DNA of 64,000 nt from the NCBI GenBank assembly GCA_000507305.1, contig DF241061.1:26958-90957 (forward strand), in the 5' to 3' direction. Under the pieces are notes generated by a model, which made no database searches, was not told the origin of the DNA, and saw only the letters and a list, made by a program, of their open reading frames with translations. The position numbers were made by a program, and so were the translations under genes. Origin of the DNA: Breviolum minutum Mf 1.05b.01 (Eukaryota > Sar > Dinophyceae > Suessiales > Symbiodiniaceae). Numbering within the stretch: position 1 is the first letter of the stretch; each line of letters starts with the position of its first letter. Of this stretch, positions 8,503-19,638 are shown in pieces.

Positions 8503-9110
8503 TTGTACTTGAACATTCGCATAACTTTTAAAATAAATATGAATAATTTGATCGTTATATAGTAATACATCAATCAAAATAATGTTGATGCATTTTTAAA
8601 ACATAACATAACCGTAAAAGAAAACATCAAATAATGATAATCCAAATCATAACAATATAAAGTACACAAATAAATGAATAAATAAAAAACAACTGAATAC
8701 AATATATATATACAAATATATTTATATATATCATAATATCTGTAATCACAAAAACACATGCCTGGAATCTGGTGGAATTTGATCATATTTCAACAAACCT
8801 CGATTTCCCTCAAGCAAAGCCATTTGGGAACGGATTCCGCGTCACATAACGTGGCTATAATTCACTCAAACAAATGAAAACACACAATATGTTATGATAT
8901 TTCTGTATTCTAGCTAGCTGAAGCCTATGTAGCAAGCCTTTACATGGGAATTATCAAAATTATACCAGGTAAAGGGATTATGTCTCACATGATTCAAAAA
9001 ATGGTTTATGTACTGAAAGGCTTTGTGACCTATCTTATTTCTTGTATGAATCAGCAAGATCGCATCTGGTCAGCCTGAATTTCCAAACCTGAAAAGAACT
9101 TTGGGAGGAT
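8503..9110. other. AT-rich stretch, no gene seen
   Basis: Simple AT-rich DNA with short TATATA runs (8700-8735). I see no supported exon or family repeat. Confidence 0.6.
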
Positions 9111-9223
9111 TACCCTCCCGAAGTTTAACGTAGCCCCTGAAAAATGATGGTTGGAAGACTACTATCCTTTTCGGATGGTATATACTGTATATTTTCAGGG
9201 GCTATGTTAAACTTCCAGGGGGT
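9111..9223. repeat. Family C palindromic element, copy 1
   Basis: TACCCTCCCGAAGTTTAACG and AGCCCCTGAAAA mirror TTTTCAGGGGCTATGTTAAA and CTTCCAGGGGGTA. It is flanked by TA, as in Stowaway-like elements. Confidence 0.9.
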
Positions 9224-10050
9224 ATCTCAATCAAACACCATCCAGAGAGATTCAGACATCCAATCTGTTCGAACCTATTGAGGTCTCAAGTTGTTCAGTG
9301 GCATGTGAGGATCCTGATGACATCAAGATATCTGGGTGCAATAGATTGGACCATCTCCATTTCATAGTTCAGCCTGCGAGATTTATAATAAACATCCATA
9401 TACCACTCATATATCTAGAACATTATACACTTGATTGTACCAACCATATACCACATCAAGCCAAACATATTGGCTTATTTTACCGCATCGAATGAACCCT
9501 CGCATGCCACCCTTCATTCAATTTCAATAACCACATGCCACCTGAAACAATGACCATCATATACCACATCCAAATATAACAATCGTCACCACATCCAAAA
9601 CAATGTATTGGATTTCAGTCGAAAATCATGGTTTATAGGTTTCTCTTCAAACAATGAATAGATTATTCACCCACTGTAACCCCCTTGAAACAGCCCAGAG
9701 AGGATGTGCCTGCCCATTTCATAAAACCAACATGCCCATAAAATGACACAGATAACCCCACTGCGACAGGTTTAGTTCATACCCCAATGTATTGGATTGT
9801 ACTTATTAGTTGATTCTCTCAGCCGTCACGTCCTAAAAGCGGCCAAATATCCCAGGCAAAAGCTAGGCCATACCGGCTGACTTTGCTCTTAGGTCTTGAC
9901 ACCACAAAGACCTCGGTTGGAGCCAATGCCAATCCAACTCCCAACGGCGAGTTGGATGGTTTTCCACAACATCTGAAGGACTTTCTAAGGTTTTACCTGG
10001 AGATGAAGTACAAAACAAATCAAAATTGCCAATTCATCAACAACCTATCT
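9224..10050. other. No gene or family repeat recognised
   Basis: The text has ACCACATC-rich, mildly repetitive DNA around 9440-9610. I see no exon with convincing splice signals. Confidence 0.5.
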
Positions 10051-10157
10051 CTGGTTGGTGGTTGAACCAACCCATCTGAAAAATATGATCGTCAAAATGG
10101 GTTCATCTTCCCCAAGGATCGGGATGAACATAAAAAATGTTGAAAACCATCATCTAG
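10051..10157. repeat. Family A element, copy 4
   Basis: It starts CTGGTTGGTGGTTGAACC and ends AACCATCATCTAGA. The right end has diverged. Confidence 0.82.
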
Positions 10158-11306
10158 ACAAACTATCTTGATTTGAGTAAACTATCGCGACTTCGACCGG
10201 TTGAATTGCCTGCCTTTGTGCGCATGAAACACCAACTGTAGCAGTAGAACACCCATGTAGCCTTTGTTTCTCTGCATGTGACACAAGATTTCTTTAACCT
10301 ACATAGTTCAAGAAAAGCATTTAAGCACTATGCAAAAAATGACCAAATTTGATTTTCATCTTTCATAATCTCCACCTATGTTTTATCAACATCTCCCTTA
10401 AACGGCCCCGTTTGAAAATCTTGCATGGCTGGTTTCAGCACGAGAAACGCCATGAAACTGCAGGAGGTCGCCTGAGGTCGAGGTGTGCATCATGGGATGT
10501 AAGGATATCTGATGTAAGGGATGCCAAAAAATCACAGATGTTTGTGATGAAGGATTCCTTTGAGAATTACATACAAATTTACTCACATTTTACATAAATA
10601 TCTATATATACATATATACACATGACACATGATGATGATGAAATGACAAAATTATAAAATGGTAAATGATACAGGAAATGTTGTAACAACTGAGGATGAT
10701 AATTTGATAAAGACATTTCTGTAAGGCCAGAATCTCCGGAAGAGTGGGCTTAGATTCCAAGAAAAATAGACTTGCAATGCTGACAATTGCTCCCTCTCGA
10801 TTCTTTCCATCGCCAAGTTTTTCATGGCGGCTGCTTTTTGAAACCACCACTGAATTCCCATTGAGGGAAATACACAACATTACTGTACAACTACTATGTT
10901 GAAGGGGATTAAAGCATCCAAACGTTCAGGTGGCGAATTCGCTTCTCCTACTGTGCAAAAGGTTGCCAACACCAACCCCTAAAGTGGGGGGCATAGCTCC
11001 CCCTTTTTTTGATGTACCACCATTTAGATTATCCAGGGTGCATTTGGCCATATCCTCCCTGATAAGAATCAATCCCACACAGGGCCAAGTTCCTGCAAAA
11101 TCCTGCAAATACTGGTTTATATTCACAAATATGAGGATTTCCAACCCTACGACCCTAAGACCTACATATTTTTGGCATCTGCAATTTCCATCAATTTGGA
11201 CTTATAAGCAACATACCAAAAACATCTCCATCCCAAACCCTTGGTTTTTCACGTGGTTTATTCCACGGTATATCCTTCCAACTCCACCCTGATTTTTTCC
11301 GAACAC

Positions 11307-11361
11307 CAAGTCACATCTGCTTGCAGCTGCCACTCCCCCAGCTGCTGAAAGACACGCTCAG
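11307..11361 (-). CDS. Candidate exon, strand ambiguous
   Basis: On minus, the acceptor CGGTGACCTACCAACAG and donor ACTTG|GTGTTC bound 55 bp reading ERVFQQLGEWQLQADVT, phase 1 to 2. On plus, CACATCTGCTTGCAG and TGTTG|GTAGGT bound 11327-11367 reading LPLPQLLKDTLSC. Both are plausible; only one is likely to be real. Confidence 0.4.
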
Positions 11362-11802
11362 CTGTTGGTAGGTCACCGACCTCCGTCAAAGGAAGGATTC
11401 CGTTGGTTGTTCCCGGCCCCGGATCCCGAGGTACCCCCAAAAAGGGAAATCCCTAAGCCCCAAAAAGTGGGTATTTATGTGGGTTATCATCATCATCCCC
11501 AACAATCCCTAGAGAGGTACATTGTTAGGGGTACACCTGTCCCTTGATTTATCAGGAGATTGTCAGAATATATACGATAAATGTGTGTAGAGATATAAAA
11601 GGTATGTATCACGTGTATTTTTTTGATGTAATGACAGAATATGAGCAAATCCAAATTATGATTATCATCCTTCCTCCTGGAAACATAGAAGTGGAAAACG
11701 ATTGAACATAAGACTCTTGTACAGGACACAAGTTTTTGAGGTCCCCATTTTCCGGGCTATCTGATTCTATAAGTTTTTTTGGGGGGTCCCTGGCTCATGT
11801 TA

Positions 11803-11926
11803 TCCCATAGGATCCATGTATGGTATATAGTATATTTGCCTACATTTAATATCATTTACCATAACAATGTACCAAATATATCCAAATATAGGTACGTATA
11901 GATATGCCATACATGCATCCTATGAA
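11803..11926. repeat. Family D element, expanded copy
   Basis: TCCCATAGGATCCATGTATG at the left mirrors GCCATACATGCATCCTATGA at the right, with a longer diverged centre. Confidence 0.7.
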
Positions 11927-12073
11927 AATGAAGAACGCCTCCCAGTTCTTTTCAACGTGGCTATTTCTCCGGTGCGCCCCACCCGAAGACAGCCACGCAG
12001 CAAGGTGTTAATCAAACCTCAGGGAAATGAAGGGATGGAGGTTTGGAAGGCGTTGGAACTGATGGAATGTTGA
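11927..12073 (+). CDS. Weak candidate coding segment
   Basis: An open plus frame beginning at ENEERLPVLFNVAISPVR runs to a stop at 12071-12073. It contains a basic stretch (RPTRRQPRSK). It directly follows a family D element and no convincing acceptor is seen. Confidence 0.28.
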   Translation, partial: NEERLPVLFNVAISPVRPTRRQPRSKVLIKPQGNEGMEVWKALELMEC

Positions 12074-12100
12074 TCCAATTTTTCATAAGGAAAATGCTGG

Positions 12101-12215
12101 TGCCCTTTAGAAGGGGGTATACCCAATAAATACCCACTATATAAGGTGTATATGGGGTTGATTATTAAGGGTACCATCCCAAGGGTACCACCATTTTCCC
12201 TATGATTTTTTCCAG
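12101..12215 (-). repeat. Family H repeat, first copy (inverted)
   Basis: GGGTACCATCCCAAGGGTAC then CACCATTTTCCCTATGA is the reverse complement of the start of 14084-14180. Both also carry the CACTATATAAGGTG/CACCTTCTATAGTG region. Confidence 0.8.
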
Positions 12216-12249
12216 CAAAATGGACCTAGGTTTCATGGATCCCAAGGGC

Positions 12250-13010
12250 CCAAAATGATATGACTTGGATGAAAACACCCCGAAGGTTTGGCGCCAGGAT
12301 GACTTTTTCACCACTGTAAGGATGACATTACGTTTTTTAGGATCAGATAAATGCCAACCTAAACCTTCATTTAGCCACTGTTACTGGCCAGGGGTTAGAT
12401 ACTATCTGTAAACTACAACATGTACAATCCATACACACCGGTACTTCCACTTCATTCATTCTAATTCCCCAAAAACCGATCACAGAAACAGAGCACCGTG
12501 ACCAAAATATGTTGTAGACAATTAACTTAAAAACAACGAACCACTATCACCAACAAAAGCTAGCCTTACTACAGTCTAATTTAGTGATATTTACTGTTTC
12601 AACCACAAATCGGCCTATCTTAGCTTCACTATCGCTAATCAACGTCATGCAAAAAACCACCGCAAGCCATTGGCATTTTCAGTCCTCCAAGCAACGCATG
12701 TCAGGCTTCACCTCGGCGAATCCCATCTCTACTTTTGGGGGTATCCCCAGCCCACTAACAATGGAAAGTGAAGGATATTATTTCACTTTTTGGTGGGTGG
12801 TGGGGGATACCCCTAATCTCTACGAAAAAGTCTTGTGGAAGTTTTTGGATGCTTGAACGAAGTTGTTGGAGAATAATGTGGTTTTCTAAAGAATGTGCGT
12901 ATGATGATATATACTAAACACATGCTTACTATGGTAACTTGTTCGTTCACATTCCAACAAAGTTGCGGGTAAAAAAATATATCAAACCCAACAATGCCCG
13001 GGCAAATCCC
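12250..13010. other. No gene supported
   Basis: AT-rich sequence. A 90-codon open frame at 12584-12856 lacks convincing splice sites and contains an internal mirrored piece (GGGGGTATCCCC / GGGGATACCCCT). Confidence 0.5.
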
Positions 13011-13017
13011 TCAAACT

Positions 13018-13080
13018 TACACCCTGGAAAACTAACATGGAACCTGAATAAAATCACGCATTTGAAAAGGAAAAACAGCC
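13018..13080. repeat. Family C half element
   Basis: ACACCCTGGAAAACTAACATGG is followed by AACCTGAATAAAATCACGC, one arm only. Confidence 0.55.
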
Positions 13081-13638
13081 AAACCGGTATTTGTTAACTT
13101 TCTAGGGTGTTCCCTTGTCTGATCCCCCCCAAAACTGGTAATTTAATGACATCATCAAAGGTCCGTCTCCTCTTGTTAAGTGCGAAGTCTACTGACCCTG
13201 CTAAAACAAATATACAGTAGATATGTTAAGATTTTTTCCAATATCAACAGTGTTTTTCCAATATCAATATGATAATATGATTGTATAAGTTACGGAAAAC
13301 TCTCAATCAAAGACTTGTTGTGTAAAGACAAATCAGCAATACAACAAACTCCAAACAACTCAAGACTGTGTACTGTAGTGGTTTATGGGCCAAAATCTTG
13401 ACAACTACTAAGCTCGAGGTTGTCTTTCAATTTACCACCCAAAAAAACATGAAACTTGAAAGGAATTCTGCACCGATATGAAGATTAAATACAAGTTTGA
13501 AAGTAGCAGGATAACTTCTCTGATAGAAACATAAGTAAACAAATGTGCTTGAACAATGTTTCTTGCATATGTTTTCCACCTAAAGTGGCACACATAATAT
13601 ACAAAAACCAAAAGAATTTGTTGCTACCCAACTGCCAG

Positions 13639-13783
13639 TGGACACCTTTTTAACCCGACAAGCGGAGCGATTGCCACGGTTGCCATTGGCAGCGAAGATA
13701 TCACAAACAAGACCAGGCCTGTGCCTGGTGATAAACTAATCGAACTAGTCAACGCAACGTCGGCGTTAGCCACGCAATTCAAG
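13639..13783 (+). CDS. Candidate internal exon, unknown protein
   Basis: The acceptor is GCTACCCAACTGCCAG and the donor TTCAAG|GTATAC. It is 145 bp, phase 2 to 0, 48 codons. The peptide begins GHLFNPTSGAIATVAIGSED and contains two N-X-S/T sequons (NKT, NAT). An antisense frame is also open but has poorer splice signals. Confidence 0.5.
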
Positions 13784-14083
13784 GTATACACTACATGTAA
13801 TCAGTCGAATCTTAGTCACATTGCAATCGTTTAATTGCAAGATTATACCTTGTCAAAGATGTAACTACAACTAACATTCAATTCAACATGTTCATGGGGA
13901 ATCGAGTAGATACAAGCACTATCTAATCCAGGTCTTCATTGGCTGCATGAAACAAAAACAACTGGAACACATGTCCCAGCAGTGAGTTTCATTCATACAC
14001 AATCATTTTATATATAGAGGCACTCTCAAGTGCCAACCTTACCTGGGATAACTGTCATGTTTCGGCAATCTACCTTACCTTTG

Positions 14084-14180
14084 TAGGGAAAATGGTGGTA
14101 CCCTTGGGATGGTGTCCTTAATACTCAACCCCATGTACACCTTCTATAGTGGGCATTTAAAGGGTATATCCCCTTTTAAA
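14084..14180 (+). repeat. Family H repeat, second copy
   Basis: TAGGGAAAATGGTGGTACCC and TTGGGATGGT lead to GGGTATATCCCCTTT. It is inverted relative to 12101-12215, about 2 kb away. Confidence 0.8.
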
Positions 14181-14315
14181 GAGCTCCTTGGGGCGGTTCA
14201 ACAGCCAGGGTACCATTTGAAGGGACCATTTTCCCTATGATACCTCTAGAAGTAATCATTCAGCAATCTTCAACGGTGTCTGTTTAAGCCCCGGGAGGAT
14301 CGCCCATCCTCTCAC

Positions 14316-14421
14316 GCAGCCGGCGGCTTGACCGAATGGGCATGCAACGTAACGAGCCCAAGAACCTCATCTGGAGTCAGGAAGAAACCTTTCGAAACAA
14401 TACAGCGCAACCATTGAGGGA
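14316..14421 (-). CDS. Candidate exon, possible heme-peroxidase-like segment
   Basis: The acceptor ATTTTCTACTATTTCTATAG and donor CTGC|GTGAGAGG are both excellent. It is 106 bp, phase 1 to 2. The peptide PQWLRCIVSKGFF continues LTPDEVLGLVTLHAHSV. The order phe-x-leu-TPDEV...L..AHSV resembles the proximal-histidine helix of class II heme peroxidases. That resemblance is by eye from one motif. The plus strand is also open (RRLDRMGMQRNEPKNLIW). Confidence 0.55.
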
Positions 14422-14531
14422 CTATAGAAATAGTAGAAAATGGTACAAAACTATAGACTACATATAAAAAACTAATAAAACCCGCAACCACCAACCCCAA
14501 GCCCTCATTAAATCGAGAATCACTGTGATAC

Positions 14532-14592
14532 CTTTTGTTTTAAAACCCAAGGCACCAAAAACTTGACCAAGAAGTTCATCTGCCAAAGGAGC
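14532..14592 (-). CDS. Candidate exon preceding 14316-14421
   Basis: The donor is AAAAG|GTATCA. The acceptor ATCAAAG follows a long CT-rich tract (the GA run seen on plus at 14623-14644). It is 61 bp, phase 0 to 1. The peptide is APLADELLGQVFGALGFKTK. Its phase-1 end matches the phase-1 start of 14316-14421. Confidence 0.55.
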
Positions 14593-14622
14593 CTTTGATT
14601 TTTTTTTGTGAGAAAAGGAATC

Positions 14623-14644
14623 GGAGAGAGAGAGAGAGAGAGAC
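14623..14644. repeat. (GA)n microsatellite
   Basis: About 11 GA units. On the minus strand it forms the pyrimidine tract upstream of the 14532-14592 exon. Confidence 0.95.
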
Positions 14645-15595
14645 AGGGAAACAAAAATTGACTGGTGGTTCGGGCTTGTGCCTGGATTAGCTAGATGGCC
14701 TTCTGGCATCTTATTCTATCGATGATGCTATCGGGATGACTCTGGATATTACTTTGGGCTTAAGATGTGAGATGAAACAATCAATTCCTTCTTGCCGCTT
14801 GGATCGTTTGCATGGTCAAAAAAAGTATGAGAATCATGAGGCCCATGATTCGCATGGCCTGAAATTATGAGATCTTTGAGATTTTGTTTTTTTTGGGCTA
14901 TCCACTAACAAGGTGACAGAAAATGGTTTGTTAAAAAAAACACACAATCTGCAAATCAACAAAAACAGAAGGGGAACATTTATATATTTGGTGTTGGGTG
15001 CATCACTCATCAAGTGACGGAACTCCGCCCAAAAAATTTCTCCCATGGTCGACTATTCACCGCCATGAGGTGGGAAACTTTCCAAAACTTGGAAACCTAA
15101 CATGATCCAAACTACCCTGTGATTTGGAAGATTCTAGGGCTCTTTAGCTCCCCAATTAGTAGGGAAATTCATCACCCCTAGCTCCTTAGCTCCCCCAATA
15201 TCACAGCCTAGCAAACCTCTCTACTTTTTTTGAATCTTTGCTTGATATAGGCCACTGGTGAAAACCCAGGATGGGGGAAACAAAACTGATTTAAGTTGTC
15301 CTGGTGCAATGATTTTTTTTTCGAACCTCTTTGCGTGATTGCCAGGATAGTCATCGGTTTTCTGCCATTGACTGTGAATCACAATGCTACTGGAAAAAGC
15401 TTACTTGCAAAAAGGTCCTTTCAACACGAATGAACACCCAACTACATACGGCATTTTATGCCACCAAATCATACTGTTCACAACCTGCTACCACCAAAAA
15501 AAAGTAACAACCCCCACCAACAACCCCTGTATATAATCAATCTTTCCCATGACTGACTTGGTTTTGTAAAAACTTTTTCCACTTTCACCATCCAG

Positions 15596-15691
15596 CAACT
15601 CCCAAATGAAGAAGAACAACATCAGGCCATTCAATCCCAAAGTCGCTGCAAGACCTGAAGTTCAGCGTGAAATTCTTCCAGAAACACGAAG
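15596..15691 (+). CDS. Candidate internal exon, basic protein
   Basis: The acceptor TTTTTCCACTTTCACCATCCAG is strong and the donor is CGAAG|GTTGGG. It is 96 bp, phase 2 to 2. The peptide NSQMKKNNIRPFNPKVAARP continues EVQREILPETR. It joins in phase to 15817-15874. No family is recognised. Confidence 0.62.
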
Positions 15692-15816
15692 GTTGGGGGC
15701 ATTTTGGGATCCACTATGAAGATCTCTGAAGGGTCGACATGCCATACATGTTTCAAAATACGGTGCATAAATGCTTGCACATCTTTGACGTGTTACCTTT
15801 CTCTGTTTTGTTGCAG

Positions 15817-15874
15817 TGTGAGTCCCCCGCGTTCGACGACCCACCCGTTTCGCCGTTTCAAACAAAGGAAATCT
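15817..15874 (+). CDS. Candidate internal exon, basic Ser/Pro/Arg-rich
   Basis: The acceptor GTTACCTTTCTCTGTTTTGTTGCAG is very strong and the donor TCT|GTAAGC is consensus. In phase with 15596-15691 it reads VSPPRSTTHPFRRFKQRKS, ending phase 0. A phase-0 start would instead read CESPAFDDPPVSPFQTKEI. The phase link favours the basic version. Confidence 0.62.
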
Positions 15875-15944
15875 GTAAGCACGGTTTATGGAAGAAACAA
15901 CCTCATGGAAGTATAACTTGGGTCTAAATTGATGGGATTTATAG

Positions 15945-16078
15945 TGTAGTAGGGTGTCGATGGAACTTAGTAACTAGTCAGTAAGTTGGGTTATACCCTA
16001 TTTAGGGGCCTTACAACCTACTTATATTGGGGTTATAATCCAGTCACTAAGTACCATGGACATCCATGGACATCCCAG
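15945..16078. repeat. Family F palindrome, diverged copy
   Basis: GTCGATGGAACTTAGTAACT and GTTGGGTTATA mirror TATAATCCAGTCACTAAGTA and CCATGGACAT. Confidence 0.65.
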
Positions 16079-16473
16079 TAATAAACTAAACACACAAAAA
16101 AAAAACAAATGCCAGTACTACATCTAGTGCATCTGAAGTCGCGCATCTGCTTATGTCCGACCATCCATGATCATCCGACATCTCATGGTTTTATTCTATA
16201 ATTGCAACCGATTAGGATGCCTGGGCTTCATTAAAACAGGACTCTTCGGCTTAGAGATGAAAAAGTCTCCACATGTTTGAAATCACGACGTCCACTCGAC
16301 TTTCCAATACCTGCCACTTCCGAAACACGTCGATGTTTTTTTGGGCTTCCCCAACGAAACTTCACAGGACATTGACTCAAAGGAACTTGTGGCACCTGTT
16401 GTGGCGGTAGAACTGGTCGTTTTCACCCATGGTTTCTAACACACCGAAAGGAAGAAATAGATGGAATGAATAG

Positions 16474-16573
16474 CTAGTTGGTGGTTTCAACCCATCTGAA
16501 AAATATTAGTCAAAATTGGAATCTTCCCCAAATAGGGGTGAAAATAAAAATTCTTTGAAACCACCACCCAGAT
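16474..16573. repeat. Family A element, copy 5
   Basis: It starts CTAGTTGGTGGTTTCAACCC and ends GAAACCACCACCCAG. The flanking ATAG on both sides is a 4-bp target duplication. Confidence 0.9.
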
Positions 16574-16611
16574 AGAGGCTGAAAATGAATGAACATGATG
16601 AATTTTAGAAA

Positions 16612-16723
16612 CTAGGTGGTGGATGGCGGTGGTTTCAAACTATCTATCTCGAAAATATTCGTCAAATTGGATCATTCCCTTTAGGGATGAACATAAATTA
16701 AACATAAAAAAACACCACCTAGG
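16612..16723. repeat. Family A element, copy 6, diverged
   Basis: CTAGGTGGTGGATGGCGGTG at the left and AACACCACCTAG at the right, with the family core TCGTCAAATTGGATCATTCC. Confidence 0.78.
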
Positions 16724-17579
16724 AAGTCTACTACTCGAAGCAAGACCCTTATTTTCAGCTTCCAAGTTCAACTGCAAGGCTATCATTTCATATGACCATG
16801 CAAGACTCGCGTCCCCAAATTTATTGGAAATCACTCCTTTTGTTAATTAAATGTTCAATCAATTTGCGGAAGCATATTTGCCATACCACACTACGCATCA
16901 CATATTGAATTTGCTTGTGCTTTCCAGACATTTTATGTATATCTTACATAATGTACTTTAGAAAATCCACATTGGCTCAAACGATGATTTACATATCACA
17001 TGCGGGTAAAAAATGGTAAAACAATGTAAAACAAACCCAACATACAATCCTGGAAACCGCGCCTCAATTTTGAAATCCAATTTTCAGGGAACAAAATTCC
17101 GACATCCCCCTTGCCGAGCAAAAAAAAAACAGCCTGATCCATTGTCTCCAGTGGGATCAACAAGGAAACGGTCCTGAATCAAGTCACTGGCTGGTTGGCC
17201 CTTCAGTCTGGTAGCTTACTATTTACGATGGCTTGTTGATTGCGGAAATCTGGCAAATAGACACAGTTTGACAAAATCTCGCTATGATTTTTGTGCAGAG
17301 TTTATACATCCGAGGTGGTGCAGGCATCAACAATCAACGGCACCATTCCGGTCTCGAACTTGAAGATACTAACTTCCCAGAATAGTGAACTTCTAACAGT
17401 ATTATGCGTATATATATATATATACATACATGTAATCGATCTATTGATCTGTATATTCACTATAAATTTGCTTGGTTGAGAACACCAACCAAGATCAATA
17501 GTTTGAATGGTTATAATCAAATTCTACTCAAATCTGTGGCCAAGTACAAGTACGCTTGATTCTTAGGTAAACCCATACC

Positions 17580-17669
17580 CATATGATCCATGTATGGTAT
17601 ATTTACCTACATTTACCATAAAAATCAATCAAATGTAGGCAAATATATCATACATGGATCCTATGGGAT
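17580..17669. repeat. Family D palindromic element, best copy
   Basis: ATGATCCATGTATGGTATAT then TTACCTACATTTACC mirrors AAATGTAGGCAAATATATCA and TACATGGATCCTATGGG. Confidence 0.9.
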
Positions 17670-17794
17670 ATGAAGCAAGGCAATACAATGCATTGCATCA
17701 ACTTTAATCATCAACATCCCTTTGCACCATTGAACAAAAACACAAACCAATCCAAGGATCTGCCACAGAACCAGCCATGGTAGGCAAGCAAAGT

Positions 17795-17930
17795 AAGATC
17801 CTTAGGAGATCTTACTAGGCCCTTAAAAACAAAACCAGTCATTCAAAGGCATCTTGGCGAACCCTGTAATACAAGATATAAGGCCTTACTAAAGGAATAT
17901 TAATCACCATCATTTCTTAATAAGGCCTTG
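17795..17930. repeat. Family K-like inverted repeat
   Basis: GATCCTTAGGAGATCTTACT and GGCCCTTA, with later AAGGCCTTACTAAAGG and TTAATAAGGCCTT, resemble the TTATTAAGG core of 63126-63260. Confidence 0.45.
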
Positions 17931-18018
17931 TTTTTCGGCCGTATTTCCTGAGGTAGGGTGGCATTGGGGAGTTGGGCCCCTTAGATTTCCATGAGAGTTC
18001 GGTTTCCAGTTGAAGTAC

Positions 18019-18068
18019 CAGTTGAGAAACATTTATTTCACTTTCAACATGTGCACTATAAGAATCAC
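18019..18068 (-). CDS. Candidate exon, unknown protein
   Basis: The acceptor TATATTTTTTTGTTTGTTTCAG is very strong and a possible donor is CTG|GTACTT. It is 50 bp, phase 1 to 0, peptide DSYSAHVESEINVSQL. The frame stays open past the donor (VLQLETELSWKSK). Its phase-1 start does not match the phase-0 end of 18240-18420, so an intervening exon may exist. Confidence 0.5.
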
Positions 18069-18239
18069 CTGAAACAAACAAAAAAATATATATATATATA
18101 TAAACACATTAGTATACATATCAACTAGTGCAGCATTCTTGTCCACCCAACAGGTACGTAAATTCAGGGTATATATGATTCACTACTTCAGGATGCCTGA
18201 ACATAAGGGTCCCTACATCTTGAAATACAGCTGCTTCAC

Positions 18240-18420
18240 CTGAAAAATGGGCCCGGCCCCCAATGATATAACGGAAGATGCAGTTTTTTCAAGGAAATCC
18301 TTCTTCAGCTTCCACTCCAACCGTGAACAAAAACCCTTGGTTTGTACGATGTCAAGTTGACACCACCTGGCGAGTAGAAAATCACACCCGTCTCCGGTGT
18401 AGGAGGGTCGGCAGATTATA
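18240..18420 (-). CDS. Internal exon of a minus-strand gene, unknown protein
   Basis: This is 181 bp, phase 2 to 0, with donor TTTCAG|GTGAAG and acceptor CTCAACAACTGCCAG. Only one minus frame is open, for 60 codons. The peptide starts IICRPSYTGDGCDFLLARWC; CxxxYTGDGC is reminiscent of EGF-like spacing, but the cysteine pattern is incomplete. It joins in phase to 18831-18907. Confidence 0.7.
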
Positions 18421-18830
18421 CTGGCAGTTGTTGAGAAAATGGTACCAACACAAAATGTGTCATGGTCAAAAAGTTTTTTTTTGTTGAAGCCATGACAACA
18501 ATGACAATAGTGCATAGTTTGAGTCTGAGATGACTTGAAAGTATTGTGTCAGTCTTAGTCACTTGGGTAGTCTTCCCCCCATGCTTGAAACATCTTGAAA
18601 CCAAATCACACCAAACAACTTTCCCAAAAAATACATGAAACTACCAACTGTTAGCCAAAAAAAATCCACCAATTCCCACGCAGCAGTATCTTAAAAAAAA
18701 AAACTGGATCTAGAAAGTTTCAGTCAGAAATTCTGACATGCAACAAAAAAAAAGCTCAAAACCACCAAATTTTGATAAAAAAAAGGAGTTTTGGGATGAA
18801 ACAGGTCCGACCTCAATATTTCCGTTTTAC

Positions 18831-18907
18831 CTCCAAGTTCGCAACTTCCGTTTGATCTTCCAAGATAACCCATCTCCACCATAACCAAATATCGCTCCAA
18901 CCAAAAA
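18831..18907 (-). CDS. Internal exon of a minus-strand gene
   Basis: The acceptor follows CTTTCGTTGCTTGGGTTTTT and ends TTGTTGAG; the donor is TGGAG|GTAAAA. It is 77 bp, phase 0 to 2, peptide FLVGAIFGYGGDGLSWKIKR then KLRTW. Both neighbours (19798-19984 and 18240-18420) agree in phase. Glycine-rich followed by basic residues. Confidence 0.68.
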
Positions 18908-19003
18908 CTCAACAAAAAAACCCAAGCAACGAAAGAGAAAGGCATGTGTCATCGCCAAGGCCTTGGGGAAATGAAACCAAAATTTGTGCCATGGAACCAA
19001 CCC

Positions 19004-19075
19004 CGAAGTTGGATGGAAACCTCCAAAATTTAGGATGGAAACCTCCATGGGAAACCCTGAAGTTGGATGGAAATT
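19004..19075. repeat. Imperfect direct repeats AAGTTGGATGGAAA
   Basis: GAAGTTGGATGGAAACC occurs at both ends with GGATGGAAACCTCCA between. Confidence 0.7.
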
Positions 19076-19326
19076 TCGATGATTTGTTATTTCAAGGTGA
19101 TTACTTACACACAAAATAAGCAGATTCTATGTCAGAAATTTGCATGGATACGCATGTTGTCCTTGTAAATTCCCGGTTTCTGCCAACAGAAACACATGAC
19201 ATGCTTGATTTTTGGGAGGTTGTGGGGTGAGAAAGGCAAGAAGATATGTGTGTGCGGTTAATCCGTGCGTTTTAGCTTCAAATACTCCTGGACTACACAT
19301 GTTTCAGGGGACACATAAGCGCCTAA

Positions 19327-19439
19327 CTAGTTGGTGGTTGAACCAATCCATTTGCAAAAATATGATCGTCAAATTGCACCATTTCCCGACAAATCGGGGT
19401 GAACATAAAAAATAAAAATATTTGAAATCACCAACCAGA
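19327..19439. repeat. Family A element, copy 7
   Basis: It starts CTAGTTGGTGGTTGAACC and ends GAAATCACCAACCAG. It abuts the family C element at 19441. Confidence 0.85.
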
Positions 19440-19440
19440 T

Positions 19441-19536
19441 ACCCTCTAGGGAACTAACAAATTTTCACCTGGGGATAAGGGATAATCATCGACTCAAAAT
19501 GGACTTTTCAGGGGATATGTTAGTTTCCAGGAGGGT
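19441..19536. repeat. Family C palindromic element, copy
   Basis: ACCCTCTAGGGAACTAACA mirrors TATGTTAGTTTCCAGGAGGGT. Confidence 0.82.
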
Positions 19537-19638
19537 CATGTTATAACCCAATATTATCACACACGGCCCGGGGTGACTCCGGAGGGTTACAGTATAACCA
19601 GCCGTTTCCCACCCTTTCCACTTCACCCAACCCTTCAT

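Noticed and set aside
10930..11292. A 120-codon plus frame
   Set aside because: Composition is proline- and isoleucine-rich without a domain and no splice signals bound it.
16474..16723. Two family A copies close together as a possible CRISPR-like array
   Set aside because: Units are long, palindromic and diverged, with no regular spacers, and the genome is eukaryotic.
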